The notes: generated by a model from the letters alone, not told the origin. A stretch of 64,000 nt of DNA from an uncultured Holophagaceae bacterium (GCA_903937385.1 CAIZZF010000029.1:51611-115610), one strand, 5' to 3'; shown: positions 9,067 through 18,090, numbered from the stretch's first letter. A program made the numbers and translations.

Positions 9067-9533
9067 TTCGACTCTCCCTCCGTCACATCCATCAGCATGG
9101 ACATGAACTCGGCCTCGGCGACCTTCTGGCCACCCACGAATGCCTCTCCGCGCATCTTGCAGATGCGGCCCTTGATCTGGAGCACCTTCACTTCCATGAC
9201 CAGCTGGTCGCCGGGCTGCACCGGCTTGCGGAACTTCACGTTGTCGATGCCCATGAAGTAGATCACCTTCGTGGCGCGGTCCTCGAACTCCCGCATGAGG
9301 AGGCAGCCGCCGGTCTGGGCCATGGCCTCCACGATGTAGACCCCCGGAAACACGGGGCGGCTAGGGAAGTGCCCCTGAAAGATCTCTTCGTTGTAGCTGA
9401 CATTTTTCAGACCGCGGATCCAGACCTTGGGCTCGAAGTCCAGGATCCGGTCCACCAGCAGCAGCGGATAGCGGTGGGGCAGCAGATCCATGATCCCCTG
9501 CAGATCGATGGTGCGCGGTTCACGTTCAGACAT
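9063..9533 (-). CDS. fabZ: 3-hydroxyacyl-ACP dehydratase FabZ
   Basis: 156 aa. FabZ dehydrates 3-hydroxyacyl-ACP in fatty acid elongation and competes with LpxA for the same substrate, which explains the conserved fabZ-lpxA pairing. Visible are LLPHRYP and the hot-dog active site GHFPSRPVFPGV with its His, then the helix carrying the catalytic Glu in VEAMAQTGG. GGAG lies 8 bp before the ATG. It overlaps lpxA by 4 bp and starts 49 bp after the end of the HD-GYP gene. Confidence 0.95.
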   Translation of the reverse strand: MSEREPRTIDLQGIMDLLPHRYPLLLVDRILDFEPKVWIRGLKNVSYNEEIFQGHFPSRPVFPGVYIVEAMAQTGGCLLMREFEDRATKVIYFMGIDNVKFRKPVQPGDQLVMEVKVLQIKGRICKMRGEAFVGGQKVAEAEFMSMLMDVTEGESK

Positions 9534-9582
9534 GACAACTCCAATCTTTTAGCTTACCGGCTTCGGCGCTCCGCCTCCAGCC

Positions 9583-11295
9583 TCAGCTCCGAGTCGTTGT
9601 GCGCTCAAACACCCGCGCCTCGATGAAGAGGTCCAGCAGGGGACGATCAATGGCCCCGCCCCGGGCCTCCTCGTCGAGGATGGCGAGGCTGCGCTCCAGG
9701 GGTACCGCGGCCTTGTAGGGCCGGTCGCGGGCCGTCAGGGCGTCGAAGATGTCCGCGATGGCCATGGCCCGGCTCTGGATCGGGATCTCCGCGGCCCCGA
9801 GCTGGCGGGGATAGCCGTGGCCACTGAGCCGCTCGTGGTGGGCGTAGGCGATCGCGGGCACCCCGGCCAGATCCCGGGTCCACGGGATGCGCTCCAGGAA
9901 CCGGAAGGTGTGGGTGACGTGGCTCTCGATCTCGAGGCGCTCCGCCTCCGAGAGGCTCCCGCGGCGGATCCGCAGGCTCGCGAGGTCGCTGGGCTCGACC
10001 AGGCCCCGGCGCTCGCCGCTCCAGTGTGTGAAGGAGAGGTCTTCGAGCAGCCCAAGCCCCTCGACCACTTCCTGGGCCAGCACCGTGGGCTCGTTGCTCT
10101 GGCTGACCAGGCGCATGAGGCGCTCGGTCTCCACCTGGCGGTCCCGCAGGGCCTGTTCCCAGCGCGCAGGATCAAAGGCCTGACCCCCCTTCCAGGCCAG
10201 GGCCAGCAGCTCAAGGCTCTCCTCCATCTCCCGCTGGCGGAGGCGCTGCAGGATGACCTCCAGCTGGCTGGGCTCCAGCTTCTTGGCCTTGACCAAGACC
10301 TGCTCCCGGACGCCCACCTTGCCGAAGTCGTGGAGCAGGCTGGCGTAGCGGAGCTCCCGCAGCTGGCGGTCCGTGAAGCGCAGGTCGCCGTAGGTGCCGT
10401 TGGGGGTGGCATTGACGGCCTCGGCGAGGCCCACCGTCAGGTCCGCCACCCGCCCCGAGTGCCCACTGGTGACCGGATCCCGGGACTCGATGGCCTGCAC
10501 CGAGGCCGCGACGAAGCCTTCGAACAGCAGCTCGATCTCCTGGCGCAGCTGGGCGTTCTTCACCGAGACCGCCGCCTGCCCCGCGAGACTCTGGGCCAGG
10601 GCCTGGTCCTCCGAGGTGAAGCAGCCCCCGTCTACGGAGTCCTCCTCCAGGCGATTCAGCAGCTGCAGCACCCCCAGGACCTGCCCTTCGGTGTCCTGCA
10701 TGGGCACCACCAGCATTGATGCCGTGCGGTAGCCCGCCTGCCGGTCAAAGGCTTCGTTGAAGCGGTAGGGGGCCTCCGCCGGAATGTGATACACGTCCCG
10801 GATGTTGAGGGTCTCGGCCGTGAGGGCCACAAACCCGGCCAGGGTCTGCCGGGAGGCGGGCATCACGATGCGGTGGAAGGGCAGGCTCACGCGGGCGTTC
10901 TGCGTGTGCGCGAAGAGCAGCTCCCGCTGGTCCGACTCCCCGGACAGCAGGTAGATGGAGCCGGCCTCGGCCTTGAGCAGCTCCCGGGCCTTGGTGAGGA
11001 TCAGATCCAGCAGCCGGTCCAGGTTCTGCTCGGAGGCCAGCGCCCGGCCCACCTCGTGCAGGCGTTCCATGGACCGCCGGTCCTTGGCCCGCTCCCAGCC
11101 GGCCTTCAGCAGGGCCACTGCCGCATCCGCACCGGGCCAGGCATGGCAGGCGACGAAGGCGCCCTCCCCAGGCACGCCGATCACCACGTCGGCCGGCGCG
11201 CCCTCCTGGAAGACCAGGGCCCCACGCATCTCTCCTGCGATGCAGTCCAGGAGGGTGTTACGGTGCTTTGGGGGTACGGCTACGGTGAATCGCAA
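9583..11295 (-). CDS. GAF domain plus HD-GYP phosphodiesterase with an insertion
   Basis: About 570 aa from a TTG at 11295. The frame is open to 11634, but the extra N-terminus is low-complexity and antisense to another gene; ATG at 11229 is the other good choice. An N-terminal segment of ~75 residues is followed by a GAF sensor (about 95-250) and an HD-GYP domain with HSGRVADL, LLHDFGK, HHERLSGHGYP and DALTARDRPYK, all metal-ligand motifs of cyclic-di-GMP hydrolases. Between the HD and GYP halves lie roughly 100 extra residues (from QVLVKAKK to about THTFRFLE), mostly charged helix. It probably breaks down c-di-GMP in response to a cytosolic signal. Upstream of and collinear with fabZ. Confidence 0.85.
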   Translation of the reverse strand: MRFTVAVPPKHRNTLLDCIAGEMRGALVFQEGAPADVVIGVPGEGAFVACHAWPGADAAVALLKAGWERAKDRRSMERLHEVGRALASEQNLDRLLDLILTKARELLKAEAGSIYLLSGESDQRELLFAHTQNARVSLPFHRIVMPASRQTLAGFVALTAETLNIRDVYHIPAEAPYRFNEAFDRQAGYRTASMLVVPMQDTEGQVLGVLQLLNRLEEDSVDGGCFTSEDQALAQSLAGQAAVSVKNAQLRQEIELLFEGFVAASVQAIESRDPVTSGHSGRVADLTVGLAEAVNATPNGTYGDLRFTDRQLRELRYASLLHDFGKVGVREQVLVKAKKLEPSQLEVILQRLRQREMEESLELLALAWKGGQAFDPARWEQALRDRQVETERLMRLVSQSNEPTVLAQEVVEGLGLLEDLSFTHWSGERRGLVEPSDLASLRIRRGSLSEAERLEIESHVTHTFRFLERIPWTRDLAGVPAIAYAHHERLSGHGYPRQLGAAEIPIQSRAMAIADIFDALTARDRPYKAAVPLERSLAILDEEARGGAIDRPLLDLFIEARVFERTTTRS

Positions 11296-12550
11296 GGCGG
11301 AATCAGGCTCCAAAAAGAGAGGGGTTCCGCCAGCATATCGGAATTCCCCAGCACCGACTGAAGGTTGGCGAGGGCCCATCGAGCGCCTCGCCTGGGGTGG
11401 CAAGGGCGTCGGCAGGGCCGAGGATGGCCGCCTGCTGCTGCTGGAGGCACCCCTCGCCCTCTTCCCCGGCGAGGTCGTCGAGGCCGATGTCATCTGGAAG
11501 GCCCGCCATGGCGAAGGCCGGGTCACCCGCTGGGTCACCCGGGATCCGCGGAGGGCTGAGGCCGCTTGTGCCGTAGCCGACCTCTGCGGCGGCTGTGAGC
11601 TCTGGGAGGCGGGCCGGCACGGTCCCGAGCTCAAGCGCCAGATGGTGGCAGACCTGCTGCGCCGCCAGCTGGGCGAAGACCAGCCCTGGACCTGGCACCC
11701 TGCCCCGGAAGGCGCCCGCCGCCACCGGATCCAGCTGCACTGGGACGGTGCCTCCCTCGGCTACTTCCAGCGGCACAGCCACGCCCTGGTGCCGGTCACC
11801 ACCTGCCCCGCCGCGGCGGATCCGCTGTCGAACGCCATCCCCCGGCTGCGGGAGGGCATCCTCGGCCAGGCCCTCACGACTCGCCCCGGTCGCTGGGAGC
11901 TGGCCACGGGCAGCCCCGCGGACCAGGTGTGGGCCACCGATGAGCGGAGCCGGACCTGGTCCCTCGAGCCCGATGGCTGGCACCGCGCCACCGAGCCCAT
12001 CCGCCACCAGCTGGGCGAGGCCGTGCTCTGCCACGAGCCCGGCGCCTTCTTCCAGGTGAGTCCGCCCTGGGCCGCCGAGGCCTTCGGGGGCCTGCTGCGG
12101 GACTGGAAGGTCCAGGGCGGCACGCTGTTCGACCTCTATGGCGGCGTGGGGCTGTTTTCCTCGCTGCTGGGCGACCGCTTCCAGAGCCGGGTGCTCGTGG
12201 AGTCCGGCACCGCGGCCGTGGCCTGGGCCCGGCGCAACCTGGAGGCTGCGGGCCTGCCCGCCGAGTGCCTGGTGGCCGACGTGGCCGAGTGGGTGCCGGA
12301 AGGCCTCGGTCAGCCCGGGGATGTGATCCTGCTGGACCCGCCCCGGGCGGGACTGGAGCCCACCCTCTGTGACCGGCTGGCCACCGCGGGCGCTGGCACC
12401 CTGGTGCTGGTGGGCTGCGACGGGGCCGCCTTCTGCCGGGACCTGAAGCGGCTGGCCGGAGCCTGGCACCTGGACCAGCTGGCCGTGCTGGACCTCTTCC
12501 CCCTCACCAGCCATGTGGAGTGCGTGGCCCTCCTGACCCGGGTCCCATGA
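11285..12550 (+). CDS. RlmD/TrmA-family uracil-C5 RNA methyltransferase
   Basis: About 421 aa from a GTG at 11285 with GGGGG ~10 bp upstream; an ATG frame opening at 10955 is antisense to the HD-GYP gene and not credible. It adds a methyl group to uracil C5 in RNA, most likely 23S rRNA. Seen are the N-terminal TRAM-like strand ([10 protein letters not shown]), iron-sulfur cysteines ([10 protein letters not shown]), the SAM-site motif [20 protein letters not shown], a catalytic-Cys region that reads GCDG instead of the usual SCNP, and the closing FPLTSHVE with the catalytic Glu. Its stop overlaps the speD start. The starts of this gene and the divergent HD-GYP gene appear to overlap. Confidence 0.85.
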   Translation: MNRKAESGSKKRGVPPAYRNSPAPTEGWRGPIERLAWGGKGVGRAEDGRLLLLEAPLALFPGEVVEADVIWKARHGEGRVTRWVTRDPRRAEAACAVADLCGGCELWEAGRHGPELKRQMVADLLRRQLGEDQPWTWHPAPEGARRHRIQLHWDGASLGYFQRHSHALVPVTTCPAAADPLSNAIPRLREGILGQALTTRPGRWELATGSPADQVWATDERSRTWSLEPDGWHRATEPIRHQLGEAVLCHEPGAFFQVSPPWAAEAFGGLLRDWKVQGGTLFDLYGGVGLFSSLLGDRFQSRVLVESGTAAVAWARRNLEAAGLPAECLVADVAEWVPEGLGQPGDVILLDPPRAGLEPTLCDRLATAGAGTLVLVGCDGAAFCRDLKRLAGAWHLDQLAVLDLFPLTSHVECVALLTRVP

Positions 12551-12906
12551 GCGCCCTGGGTCGCCACCTGCTCGTGGAGTTCACGGGCTGCAAGGCCGCT
12601 GCCCTGGCCGACCTCGAGGGGGTGACCCGGGCCATGCTCGAGGCCGCCACCGCCTCCGGCGCCACCATCGTCACCCACAGCTTCCACCACTTCAGCCCCC
12701 ACGGGGTCAGCGGGGCCGTGATCATCGCCGAGAGCCACCTCGCCATCCACACCTGGCCCGAGCACGGCTTCGCCGCCGTGGACTTCTTCAGCTGCGGCGC
12801 CGTGGACATGGACCGGGGCATCGCCCACCTCAAAGCAGCCTTCGGCGCCACCAACGAGATCCGGCTCGAGCTGGAGCGCGGCCCCCTGAGGACTGTCAGG
12901 GCCTGA
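12547..12906 (+). CDS. speD: S-adenosylmethionine decarboxylase proenzyme
   Basis: 119 aa from the ATG that overlaps the methyltransferase stop (ATGA). It is a pyruvoyl enzyme making decarboxylated SAM, the aminopropyl donor for spermidine. The self-cleavage site is visible in [14 protein letters not shown], where the Ser becomes pyruvate, with the catalytic Cys in FFSCG. Length fits the small bacterial class 1B form. speA, for the other arm of polyamine synthesis, begins at 62918 in this same window but is not linked in an operon. It converges with the alkyltransferase gene, overlapping it by 11 bp. Confidence 0.95.
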   Translation: MSALGRHLLVEFTGCKAAALADLEGVTRAMLEAATASGATIVTHSFHHFSPHGVSGAVIIAESHLAIHTWPEHGFAAVDFFSCGAVDMDRGIAHLKAAFGATNEIRLELERGPLRTVRA

Positions 12907-13399
12907 AGCTCCCTTCCAGCCGCAGCAGCCGCTCCTTAATGGCAAGGCCACCCGCATAGCCCGTCAGGGTACCGCTGGCGCCGACCACCCGGTGGCAGGG
13001 CACCAGGATGGAGATCGGGTTGGCGCCGTTGGCCCGGCCCACGGCGCGGCTCAGGTTCGGATTGCCCAGCCCTGCAGCGAGCTGCCCATAACTGCGGGTT
13101 TCACCGAACGGGATGCGCTGAAGGTCCGCCCAAACCAGGTGCTCGAAGGGCGTGCCATGCAGTCGGAAGGGAACCTCAAATGTCTTGCGGCTGCCCCCAG
13201 CGTAATCCTCCAGTTGATCCTGAAGGCGGGCCAGGATGGCCCCACTGGGCTGCGAATCGGGGGCCAAGCGGGCCAACTTCGCCAGGAGCGGCTCGCGGAA
13301 TTCGTGTTCGGCAAAACCGAGGTAGATCAACACACCAGAAGTGTCGAAAGCGGCCTGGATGGGGCCTAGGCAAGTGTCGATGCGAGTGAGGCCGTTCAT
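12896..13399 (-). CDS. ogt: Methylated-DNA--protein-cysteine methyltransferase (copy 1)
   Basis: 167 aa from the ATG at 13399, which overlaps the stop of the upstream glycosylase gene. It is a suicide enzyme that moves the alkyl group from O6-alkylguanine in DNA to its own cysteine. The active site PCHRV is intact, preceded by the Arg-containing recognition helix ([11 protein letters not shown]) and followed by [15 protein letters not shown]. It is translationally coupled to the AraC/AlkA fusion, as in many adaptive-response operons. First of three homologues within 3 kb. Confidence 0.92.
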   Translation of the reverse strand: MNGLTRIDTCLGPIQAAFDTSGVLIYLGFAEHEFREPLLAKLARLAPDSQPSGAILARLQDQLEDYAGGSRKTFEVPFRLHGTPFEHLVWADLQRIPFGETRSYGQLAAGLGNPNLSRAVGRANGANPISILVPCHRVVGASGTLTGYAGGLAIKERLLRLEGSFRP

Positions 13400-14661
13400 G
13401 AAGGAAGGCCTTTCAGGCTGGACCACAGGTGGAAGGTGGCAAGGCTGCGATGGGGCTTGAAGTCCGACATGAGCCGCAAAGTCTCAGGAACATCTGGACG
13501 TTGTTCCAAGCCAAACCGACGCTGGAGTGCCAGCGTGAGTCCCGCATCGCCCACCGGCACACAGTCGCCCAGACCCAACCCCCGCATGAGCACGTACTGG
13601 GCTGTCCAGGGACCGCAGCCCCGCAGCGCCACCAAGGCCCTTGCCGCTCCTGTGGCGGTGAGTTGTTCTTCCAGCCGCAATGAGCCTAGGGCCACGTGCG
13701 AAGCGGCATGCAGCAGATATTCCGCCTTGCGGCGAGAGAAGCGCAGGGCCTGGAGCTCCGCCAGGGTCAAGGCGGCGATGGCTTCGGCATCTGGATGGGC
13801 GATAAGCCCCTCGGCGGCAGGCATGCCTGCCAGCCGGATCAGATCACGACGCATGGCATAGGCGAAGGCGAGGTTCACCTGCTGCCCGAGAATGGCCCAC
13901 ACCAAGGCCTCGAAGGGATCCAGGGTGAGCAGCACCCGCAGCCCTTCGCGGCCTTGGACCAGCTCGGGATGCGCCGCCTCGAAGGCCGCGGGATCCCCCT
14001 GCCAGCCCAGCAGCCGCAGGGCACCGATGTGGGCCTTGGCCATGGCGCCGCTTCCCGATGCACCGCTCAGGGCGACGGACACCTCGTGTCCGTCGAAGGC
14101 CAGGCTGAGCACGGAAGGGTGGCCTTCACACAGGAAGGCCTTGTGCAGGCAAGAACCATCGACACGCTCGGAGACACTCTCCGCGTCCCGACCATGAAAG
14201 GCCAACACATCAGCCACGCGCAGTCCGGGAGGCTGCGGCAGGGCAAAGTGGTCTGAGCGGAGCATGCCCCGGTAGGTACCGGGACTCAGGCCTGTCTGTC
14301 GCCGGAAGGCCTCATGGAAGCCCGAGGCGCTGGCATAGCCCAAGTGGGCAGCCAGGTCCGCCAGGTCACCCTGCCCCTCACCCAGAAGGATGCAGGCCTT
14401 CTGGATGCGGACGCGCTGAAGGAAGGCTGCAGGCTGGAGATGGGCATGGTCGCGGAACAGAGCCTTCAGCTTGCTGACGCCAACGCCCACCCTTTCGGCC
14501 AGGGTCTCGACGTTGGAATAGCCCTCGGGAACTGCCACCGCATGTGCCATGACAGCCTCGAGCCGCACAAGGTCCGCATCCTCGCCGGTGGCAACTCGCC
14601 CGTTGAAGGCCGCGTCCTTCGCCAGGATCCGTTCGTAGGGGGACTGACCTGTCCAGCGCAT
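13396..14661 (-). CDS. AraC HTH / AlkA DNA-3-methyladenine glycosylase fusion with deleted Ada zinc domain
   Basis: 421 aa. Residues about 35-135 carry two AraC-type helix-turn-helices (VETLAERVGVGVSKLK; DLAAHLGYASASGFHEAFRRQTG). Residues about 150-420 are an AlkA glycosylase: an N-terminal AlkA_N fold, then the HhH-GPD region with GCGPWTAQYVLMRGLG and the catalytic Asp in PVGDAGL. It excises alkylated purines and may activate the repair genes. The N-terminus YERILAKDAAFNGR is the opening of the Ada metal-binding domain, but it runs straight into TGEDADLVRLE: the ~50 residues with the four zinc cysteines are absent. The methyl-phosphotriester switch is therefore missing, so any regulation must work differently. 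Confidence 0.87.
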   Translation of the reverse strand: MRWTGQSPYERILAKDAAFNGRVATGEDADLVRLEAVMAHAVAVPEGYSNVETLAERVGVGVSKLKALFRDHAHLQPAAFLQRVRIQKACILLGEGQGDLADLAAHLGYASASGFHEAFRRQTGLSPGTYRGMLRSDHFALPQPPGLRVADVLAFHGRDAESVSERVDGSCLHKAFLCEGHPSVLSLAFDGHEVSVALSGASGSGAMAKAHIGALRLLGWQGDPAAFEAAHPELVQGREGLRVLLTLDPFEALVWAILGQQVNLAFAYAMRRDLIRLAGMPAAEGLIAHPDAEAIAALTLAELQALRFSRRKAEYLLHAASHVALGSLRLEEQLTATGAARALVALRGCGPWTAQYVLMRGLGLGDCVPVGDAGLTLALQRRFGLEQRPDVPETLRLMSDFKPHRSLATFHLWSSLKGLPS

Positions 14662-14749
14662 GTCCTCATGCTAGATGTTACCGGAAGCCTTGTCCTCCGC
14701 TGGGCGTCGCTGGAATTGTTTCATTCACGCCAGAGGCAACCGGGGCCTC

Positions 14750-15313
14750 TTAGTCCCAGCTCAGCGGCAGCCGCGGCTGGGGCGGCGCCTTGGGCAGGAC
14801 CCCCTCCAGGCGCAGCAGGAACTCCTTCATGTCCAGCCCGCCGGCGTAGCCCACCAGGGAGCCGTCGGAGCCGATCACCCGGTGGCAGGGGATCAGGATC
14901 GCGATGGGGTTCGCCGCGTTGGCACGGGCCGCGGCGCGGATGCACTTCTCGTCGCCCAGGCGCCGCGCCAGCTCCAGGTAGGTGATGGCCTGGCCGTAGG
15001 GGATCTGCTGCAGTTCCTTCCAGACCCGCCGCTGGAACTCGGTGCCTTCCACGACCATGGGAATGTTGAAGTCACGGAGGTTGCCCGAGAAGTAGGCCTC
15101 CAGCTGCCGCCGCAGGTAGGGCAGGCTCCGGGGCAACAGTCCCTCGGGGGGCGCCGGCGGTGCCTTGTAGACCCGGACCAGCTGCGCCAGACGCCCATCG
15201 CCATCGAAGGCTGCGCCGAGCTCCCCGAAGGGCGTGCTGAGCATGTGAAAGGTCTCTGGCATGGGCTCCAGCATGGCAGAATCACGGTTTTTTGTTATCA
15301 GGGCTTCTGCCAT
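14750..15313 (-). CDS. Methylated-DNA--protein-cysteine methyltransferase (copy 2)
   Basis: 187 aa (start 15313; ATG at 15274 is also possible and would avoid most of the overlap with the upstream gene). O6-alkylguanine repair by transfer to Cys. PCHRV is intact (AILIPCHRVIG), with the Arg finger helix (CIRAAARANAANP) and the closing YAGGLDMKEFLLRLE. It has an N-terminal alkyltransferase domain and an ~88 bp gap before the AraC/AlkA gene. It is more distant from copy 1 than a recent duplicate would be, so the two copies may differ in substrate preference; that is inference. Confidence 0.9.
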   Translation of the reverse strand: MAEALITKNRDSAMLEPMPETFHMLSTPFGELGAAFDGDGRLAQLVRVYKAPPAPPEGLLPRSLPYLRRQLEAYFSGNLRDFNIPMVVEGTEFQRRVWKELQQIPYGQAITYLELARRLGDEKCIRAAARANAANPIAILIPCHRVIGSDGSLVGYAGGLDMKEFLLRLEGVLPKAPPQPRLPLSWD

Positions 15314-15762
15314 CCCATCCCAGTCTCGAGGTGACGCAGTGCTTTCGGAAGAGGTCCATCGCCCGGCAGGATCACCCGGTGGGCCGGAATCAGCAGGGCG
15401 ATGGGGTTGGAAGCGCAGGCCATGACGACGACCTCCTCATCGATCCCCAGCCAGGCGGCCAGGTCTGCCGGCTGCCGGGTCTGCCCGAAGGGGATGGTCC
15501 GGAGGGTGTCCCAGACGTGCAGCTCGATGGCGGTCCCCTGGGGGTCCAGGGGCACGGTGAAGGTGCGCAGGGTGCCCGCCAGATAGGCTTCGATCTGACG
15601 GTCCAGGAAGCGCTTGGCCTCCCGCTGCTCCCGGGGGGGCAGCGGGCTGGTTTTCCGGGGATCGTGGCCCTCCAGCACCAGCTCCTGAAGCCGACCGCGG
15701 CCGTCGAAAGCGGCGCGCATCGGTCCCATGGGAGTGGTCAGCTCGTAGTGCCAGAGGAGCAT
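15298..15762 (-). CDS. Alkyltransferase-like protein with PAHRV in place of PCHRV
   Basis: 154 aa, same family as the two flanking-side alkyltransferases, with the N-terminal domain retained. The acceptor cysteine is Ala (LLIPAHRVILPG, codon GCC), so it cannot take an alkyl group. The Arg finger region reads EEVVVMACASNP with no Arg, and the usual YAGG...K closing motif is reduced to PKALRHLE. Alkyltransferase-like (ATL) proteins with Trp or Ala at this position bind damaged DNA and hand it to nucleotide excision repair. This could be such a protein or a decaying paralogue still in frame. It is first in the minus-strand cassette and overlaps copy 2 by 16 bp. Confidence 0.82.
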   Translation of the reverse strand: MLLWHYELTTPMGPMRAAFDGRGRLQELVLEGHDPRKTSPLPPREQREAKRFLDRQIEAYLAGTLRTFTVPLDPQGTAIELHVWDTLRTIPFGQTRQPADLAAWLGIDEEVVVMACASNPIALLIPAHRVILPGDGPLPKALRHLETGMGWQKP

Positions 15763-15848
15763 GGAGTCATCATGCCAGGGCCGCCGCGACCTGCAAGGGA
15801 ATCGCAGAAGGGTTTCGCGGGCGCCGCCTGGGCTCCTAGACTCAAGTC

Positions 15849-16658
15849 ATGCCCGAGTCTCCCTTCCGCCTCTCCATCATCGACTACCTCAACGCCGCCC
15901 CCCTGAACCAGGGGTTCAAGCACGGGCTGGGCTGGGAGCACTTCCACCTGAAGTTCCACTACCCGTCGGTCTGCGCGGATCGCCTGCGGGCGGGTGAGGT
16001 AGATGCGGGCATTGTCAGCTCCATCGAGTACCTGCGGATCCCGGACCTGCTGATCGTGCCGGGGCTCTGCATCGCCTCGCCGAAGCGGGTGCGCAGCGTG
16101 GTGATCTTGTCAAAGGTCCCGCCCGAGCAGATCCGCAGCCTGGCCCTGGACACCTCCAGCCGCACCAGCGTGGTCCTGGCCCAGCTGCTGCTCCGCGAGC
16201 GCTACGGCGTGAGCCCGGCGGTGGCGGACATGGGGCCGGACCTGCCCGCGATGCTGGAAGCCCACGACGCGGCCCTGATGATCGGCGATGCGGCCATGCG
16301 CGCCCCCCGCCAAGGCCTCTTCGTCCTGGACCTCGCCGAGGAGTGGCACGCCTGGACGGGCCTCCCCTTCGTCTTCGCCCTCTGGCTCGTCCGGAAGGAT
16401 GCGCCGGTCCTGAAGGTGCCCGGCGGCGTGGGGCCCTTCTTCCACAAGAGCCTGGAGATCGGCCTGGCCCAGCTGCCCGACATCGTGGAGGAGGCCCGGC
16501 GGACCATCGGCTGGACCAAGATCGAGCTCCACGAGTACCTCACGGAGAACATCAGCTACACCCTGGGCGAGGCAGAGCGGGAGAGCCTGGCCCTGTTCTT
16601 CGAGAAGGCGGTCCGCCACGGGTTCGCCCCCGAGGAGAAGCCGCTCCGCTTCCTCTGA
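15849..16658 (+). CDS. mqnA: Chorismate dehydratase, futalosine menaquinone pathway
   Basis: 269 aa. MqnA converts chorismate to 3-enolpyruvyl-benzoate, the first step of the futalosine route to menaquinone. The periplasmic-binding-protein-like fold is recognisable from IIDYLNAAPLN, the DAGIVSSIEYL segment, LALDTSSRTSVVL and LMIGDAAM. Length is normal. No other mqn genes are in the window. It is divergent from the alkyltransferase cassette and 52 bp upstream of pepQ. Its presence argues for respiration through menaquinone. Confidence 0.93.
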   Translation: MPESPFRLSIIDYLNAAPLNQGFKHGLGWEHFHLKFHYPSVCADRLRAGEVDAGIVSSIEYLRIPDLLIVPGLCIASPKRVRSVVILSKVPPEQIRSLALDTSSRTSVVLAQLLLRERYGVSPAVADMGPDLPAMLEAHDAALMIGDAAMRAPRQGLFVLDLAEEWHAWTGLPFVFALWLVRKDAPVLKVPGGVGPFFHKSLEIGLAQLPDIVEEARRTIGWTKIELHEYLTENISYTLGEAERESLALFFEKAVRHGFAPEEKPLRFL

Positions 16659-16710
16659 CTTTCCGAACCCCCGTTCCTCTGACAACCTGGACCCTCACCT
16701 GGATGACCCC

Positions 16711-18024
16711 ATGACCGATCTCGCCGCCCTCTTCCAAAGCCATATCGCCGAGCGCCAGCGCACCACTGCGGCGGCCCTCTCCGAGACGGGCCACGACGCC
16801 CTGGTGATCTCCAGCGGCAAGATCTACTCCCACTTCGCCGACGACCAGGAAGCCCCCTTCCACCCGACGCCCCACTTCGCGCACTGGTGCCCCATGACCG
16901 GGCCCCACCACGTGCTGGTGCTCCGCCCGGGCCAGCGCCCCCTGCTCATCCGCTACGCGCCCGAGGACTTCTGGTACGAGCAGGCGCCACTGGGAGATCC
17001 CTTCTGGGCCACGGCCTTCGACCTCGAGGAAGTCGGCACCGTGGAGGACGTCTGGAAGCGGGTGGGCACCCTGACTCGCGCCGCATACATCGGCAACGAG
17101 ACCGACCGGGCCGAGGCCGCAGGCCTGGAGGTGAATCCCGCCCTGCTGACGGCGCACCTCGACTGGCACCGCACGACCAAGTCCGCCTACGAAGTCACCT
17201 GCATCGACGAAGCCACGGTCATCGCCGCCCGGGGCCACCGGGCCGCCCGGGCCGCCTTCCTGGCCGGGGCCAGCGAGCTGGAGATCCACTACGCCTACGT
17301 GCAGGCTGCGGGCATCGTGGATCACGAGATGCCCTACGGCAGCATCGTGGCCCTCAATGAGAAGGGCGCCACCCTCCACTACGAGGGCAAGCGGACTTCG
17401 GTCCGCAACGGTGCAGTGCTGCTCATCGACGCCGGTGCCCAGGTGCGTCGATACGCCGCCGACATCACCCGGACCCTGGCCGCGCCCCACTGCGACCCCC
17501 GGTTCGCGGCGCTCATCGACGGCATGGTCCAGATCGAGCTGGACCTCTGCGCCATGGTGAAGCCCCAGCTGCCCTACGGGGACCTCCACCATCAGGGGCA
17601 CCTGCTCATCGCAGGCCTCCTGCAGGCACAGGGCATCCTGAAGGTCAGCCCCGACGAAGCCGTGGCCGATGGCCTCAGCCGCCCCTTCTTCCCCCACGGC
17701 CTGGGCCATCACCTGGGCATCCAGGTGCACGATGTGGCCGGCCGCCAGGGCGCGCCCGATGGCACCCCCACGCCGCCGCCGCCCCAGCACCCCTTCCTCC
17801 GCACCACCCGCACCATCGAGGAGTGCCAGGTCTTCACCGTGGAGCCCGGCCTCTACTTCATCCCCATGCTGCTGCGGCCCTTCCGCGAGAACGAGTTCAA
17901 GGGCTGCTTCGACTGGAAGCTCATCGACGAGCTGACCCCCTGCGGTGGCATCCGCATCGAGGACAACCTGCTGGTCACCGCCGATGGGCACCGCAACCTG
18001 ACCCGACCCCACCTGCCTGCCTGA
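16711..18024 (+). CDS. pepQ: Xaa-Pro dipeptidase
   Basis: 437 aa, the length of the PepQ type. It hydrolyses dipeptides ending in proline using two metal ions. The N-terminal creatinase-like domain contains the PepQ-type PHFAHW segment. The catalytic domain supplies the five metal ligands: Asp in LLIDAG, Asp in ADITRT, His in HGLGHHLG, Glu in TVEPGLY and Glu in IRIEDN. No signal peptide, so it is cytosolic. It is followed 66 bp later by a secreted DPP-IV-like peptidase; together they suggest use of proline-containing peptides. Confidence 0.94.
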   Translation: MTDLAALFQSHIAERQRTTAAALSETGHDALVISSGKIYSHFADDQEAPFHPTPHFAHWCPMTGPHHVLVLRPGQRPLLIRYAPEDFWYEQAPLGDPFWATAFDLEEVGTVEDVWKRVGTLTRAAYIGNETDRAEAAGLEVNPALLTAHLDWHRTTKSAYEVTCIDEATVIAARGHRAARAAFLAGASELEIHYAYVQAAGIVDHEMPYGSIVALNEKGATLHYEGKRTSVRNGAVLLIDAGAQVRRYAADITRTLAAPHCDPRFAALIDGMVQIELDLCAMVKPQLPYGDLHHQGHLLIAGLLQAQGILKVSPDEAVADGLSRPFFPHGLGHHLGIQVHDVAGRQGAPDGTPTPPPPQHPFLRTTRTIEECQVFTVEPGLYFIPMLLRPFRENEFKGCFDWKLIDELTPCGGIRIEDNLLVTADGHRNLTRPHLPA

Positions 18025-18090
18025 GGCTCCCCACCCATCGGACCCTGCCCTGCCCCCGGGATGCCCACCCGCCGTCCCTCTGGAGTTCCC

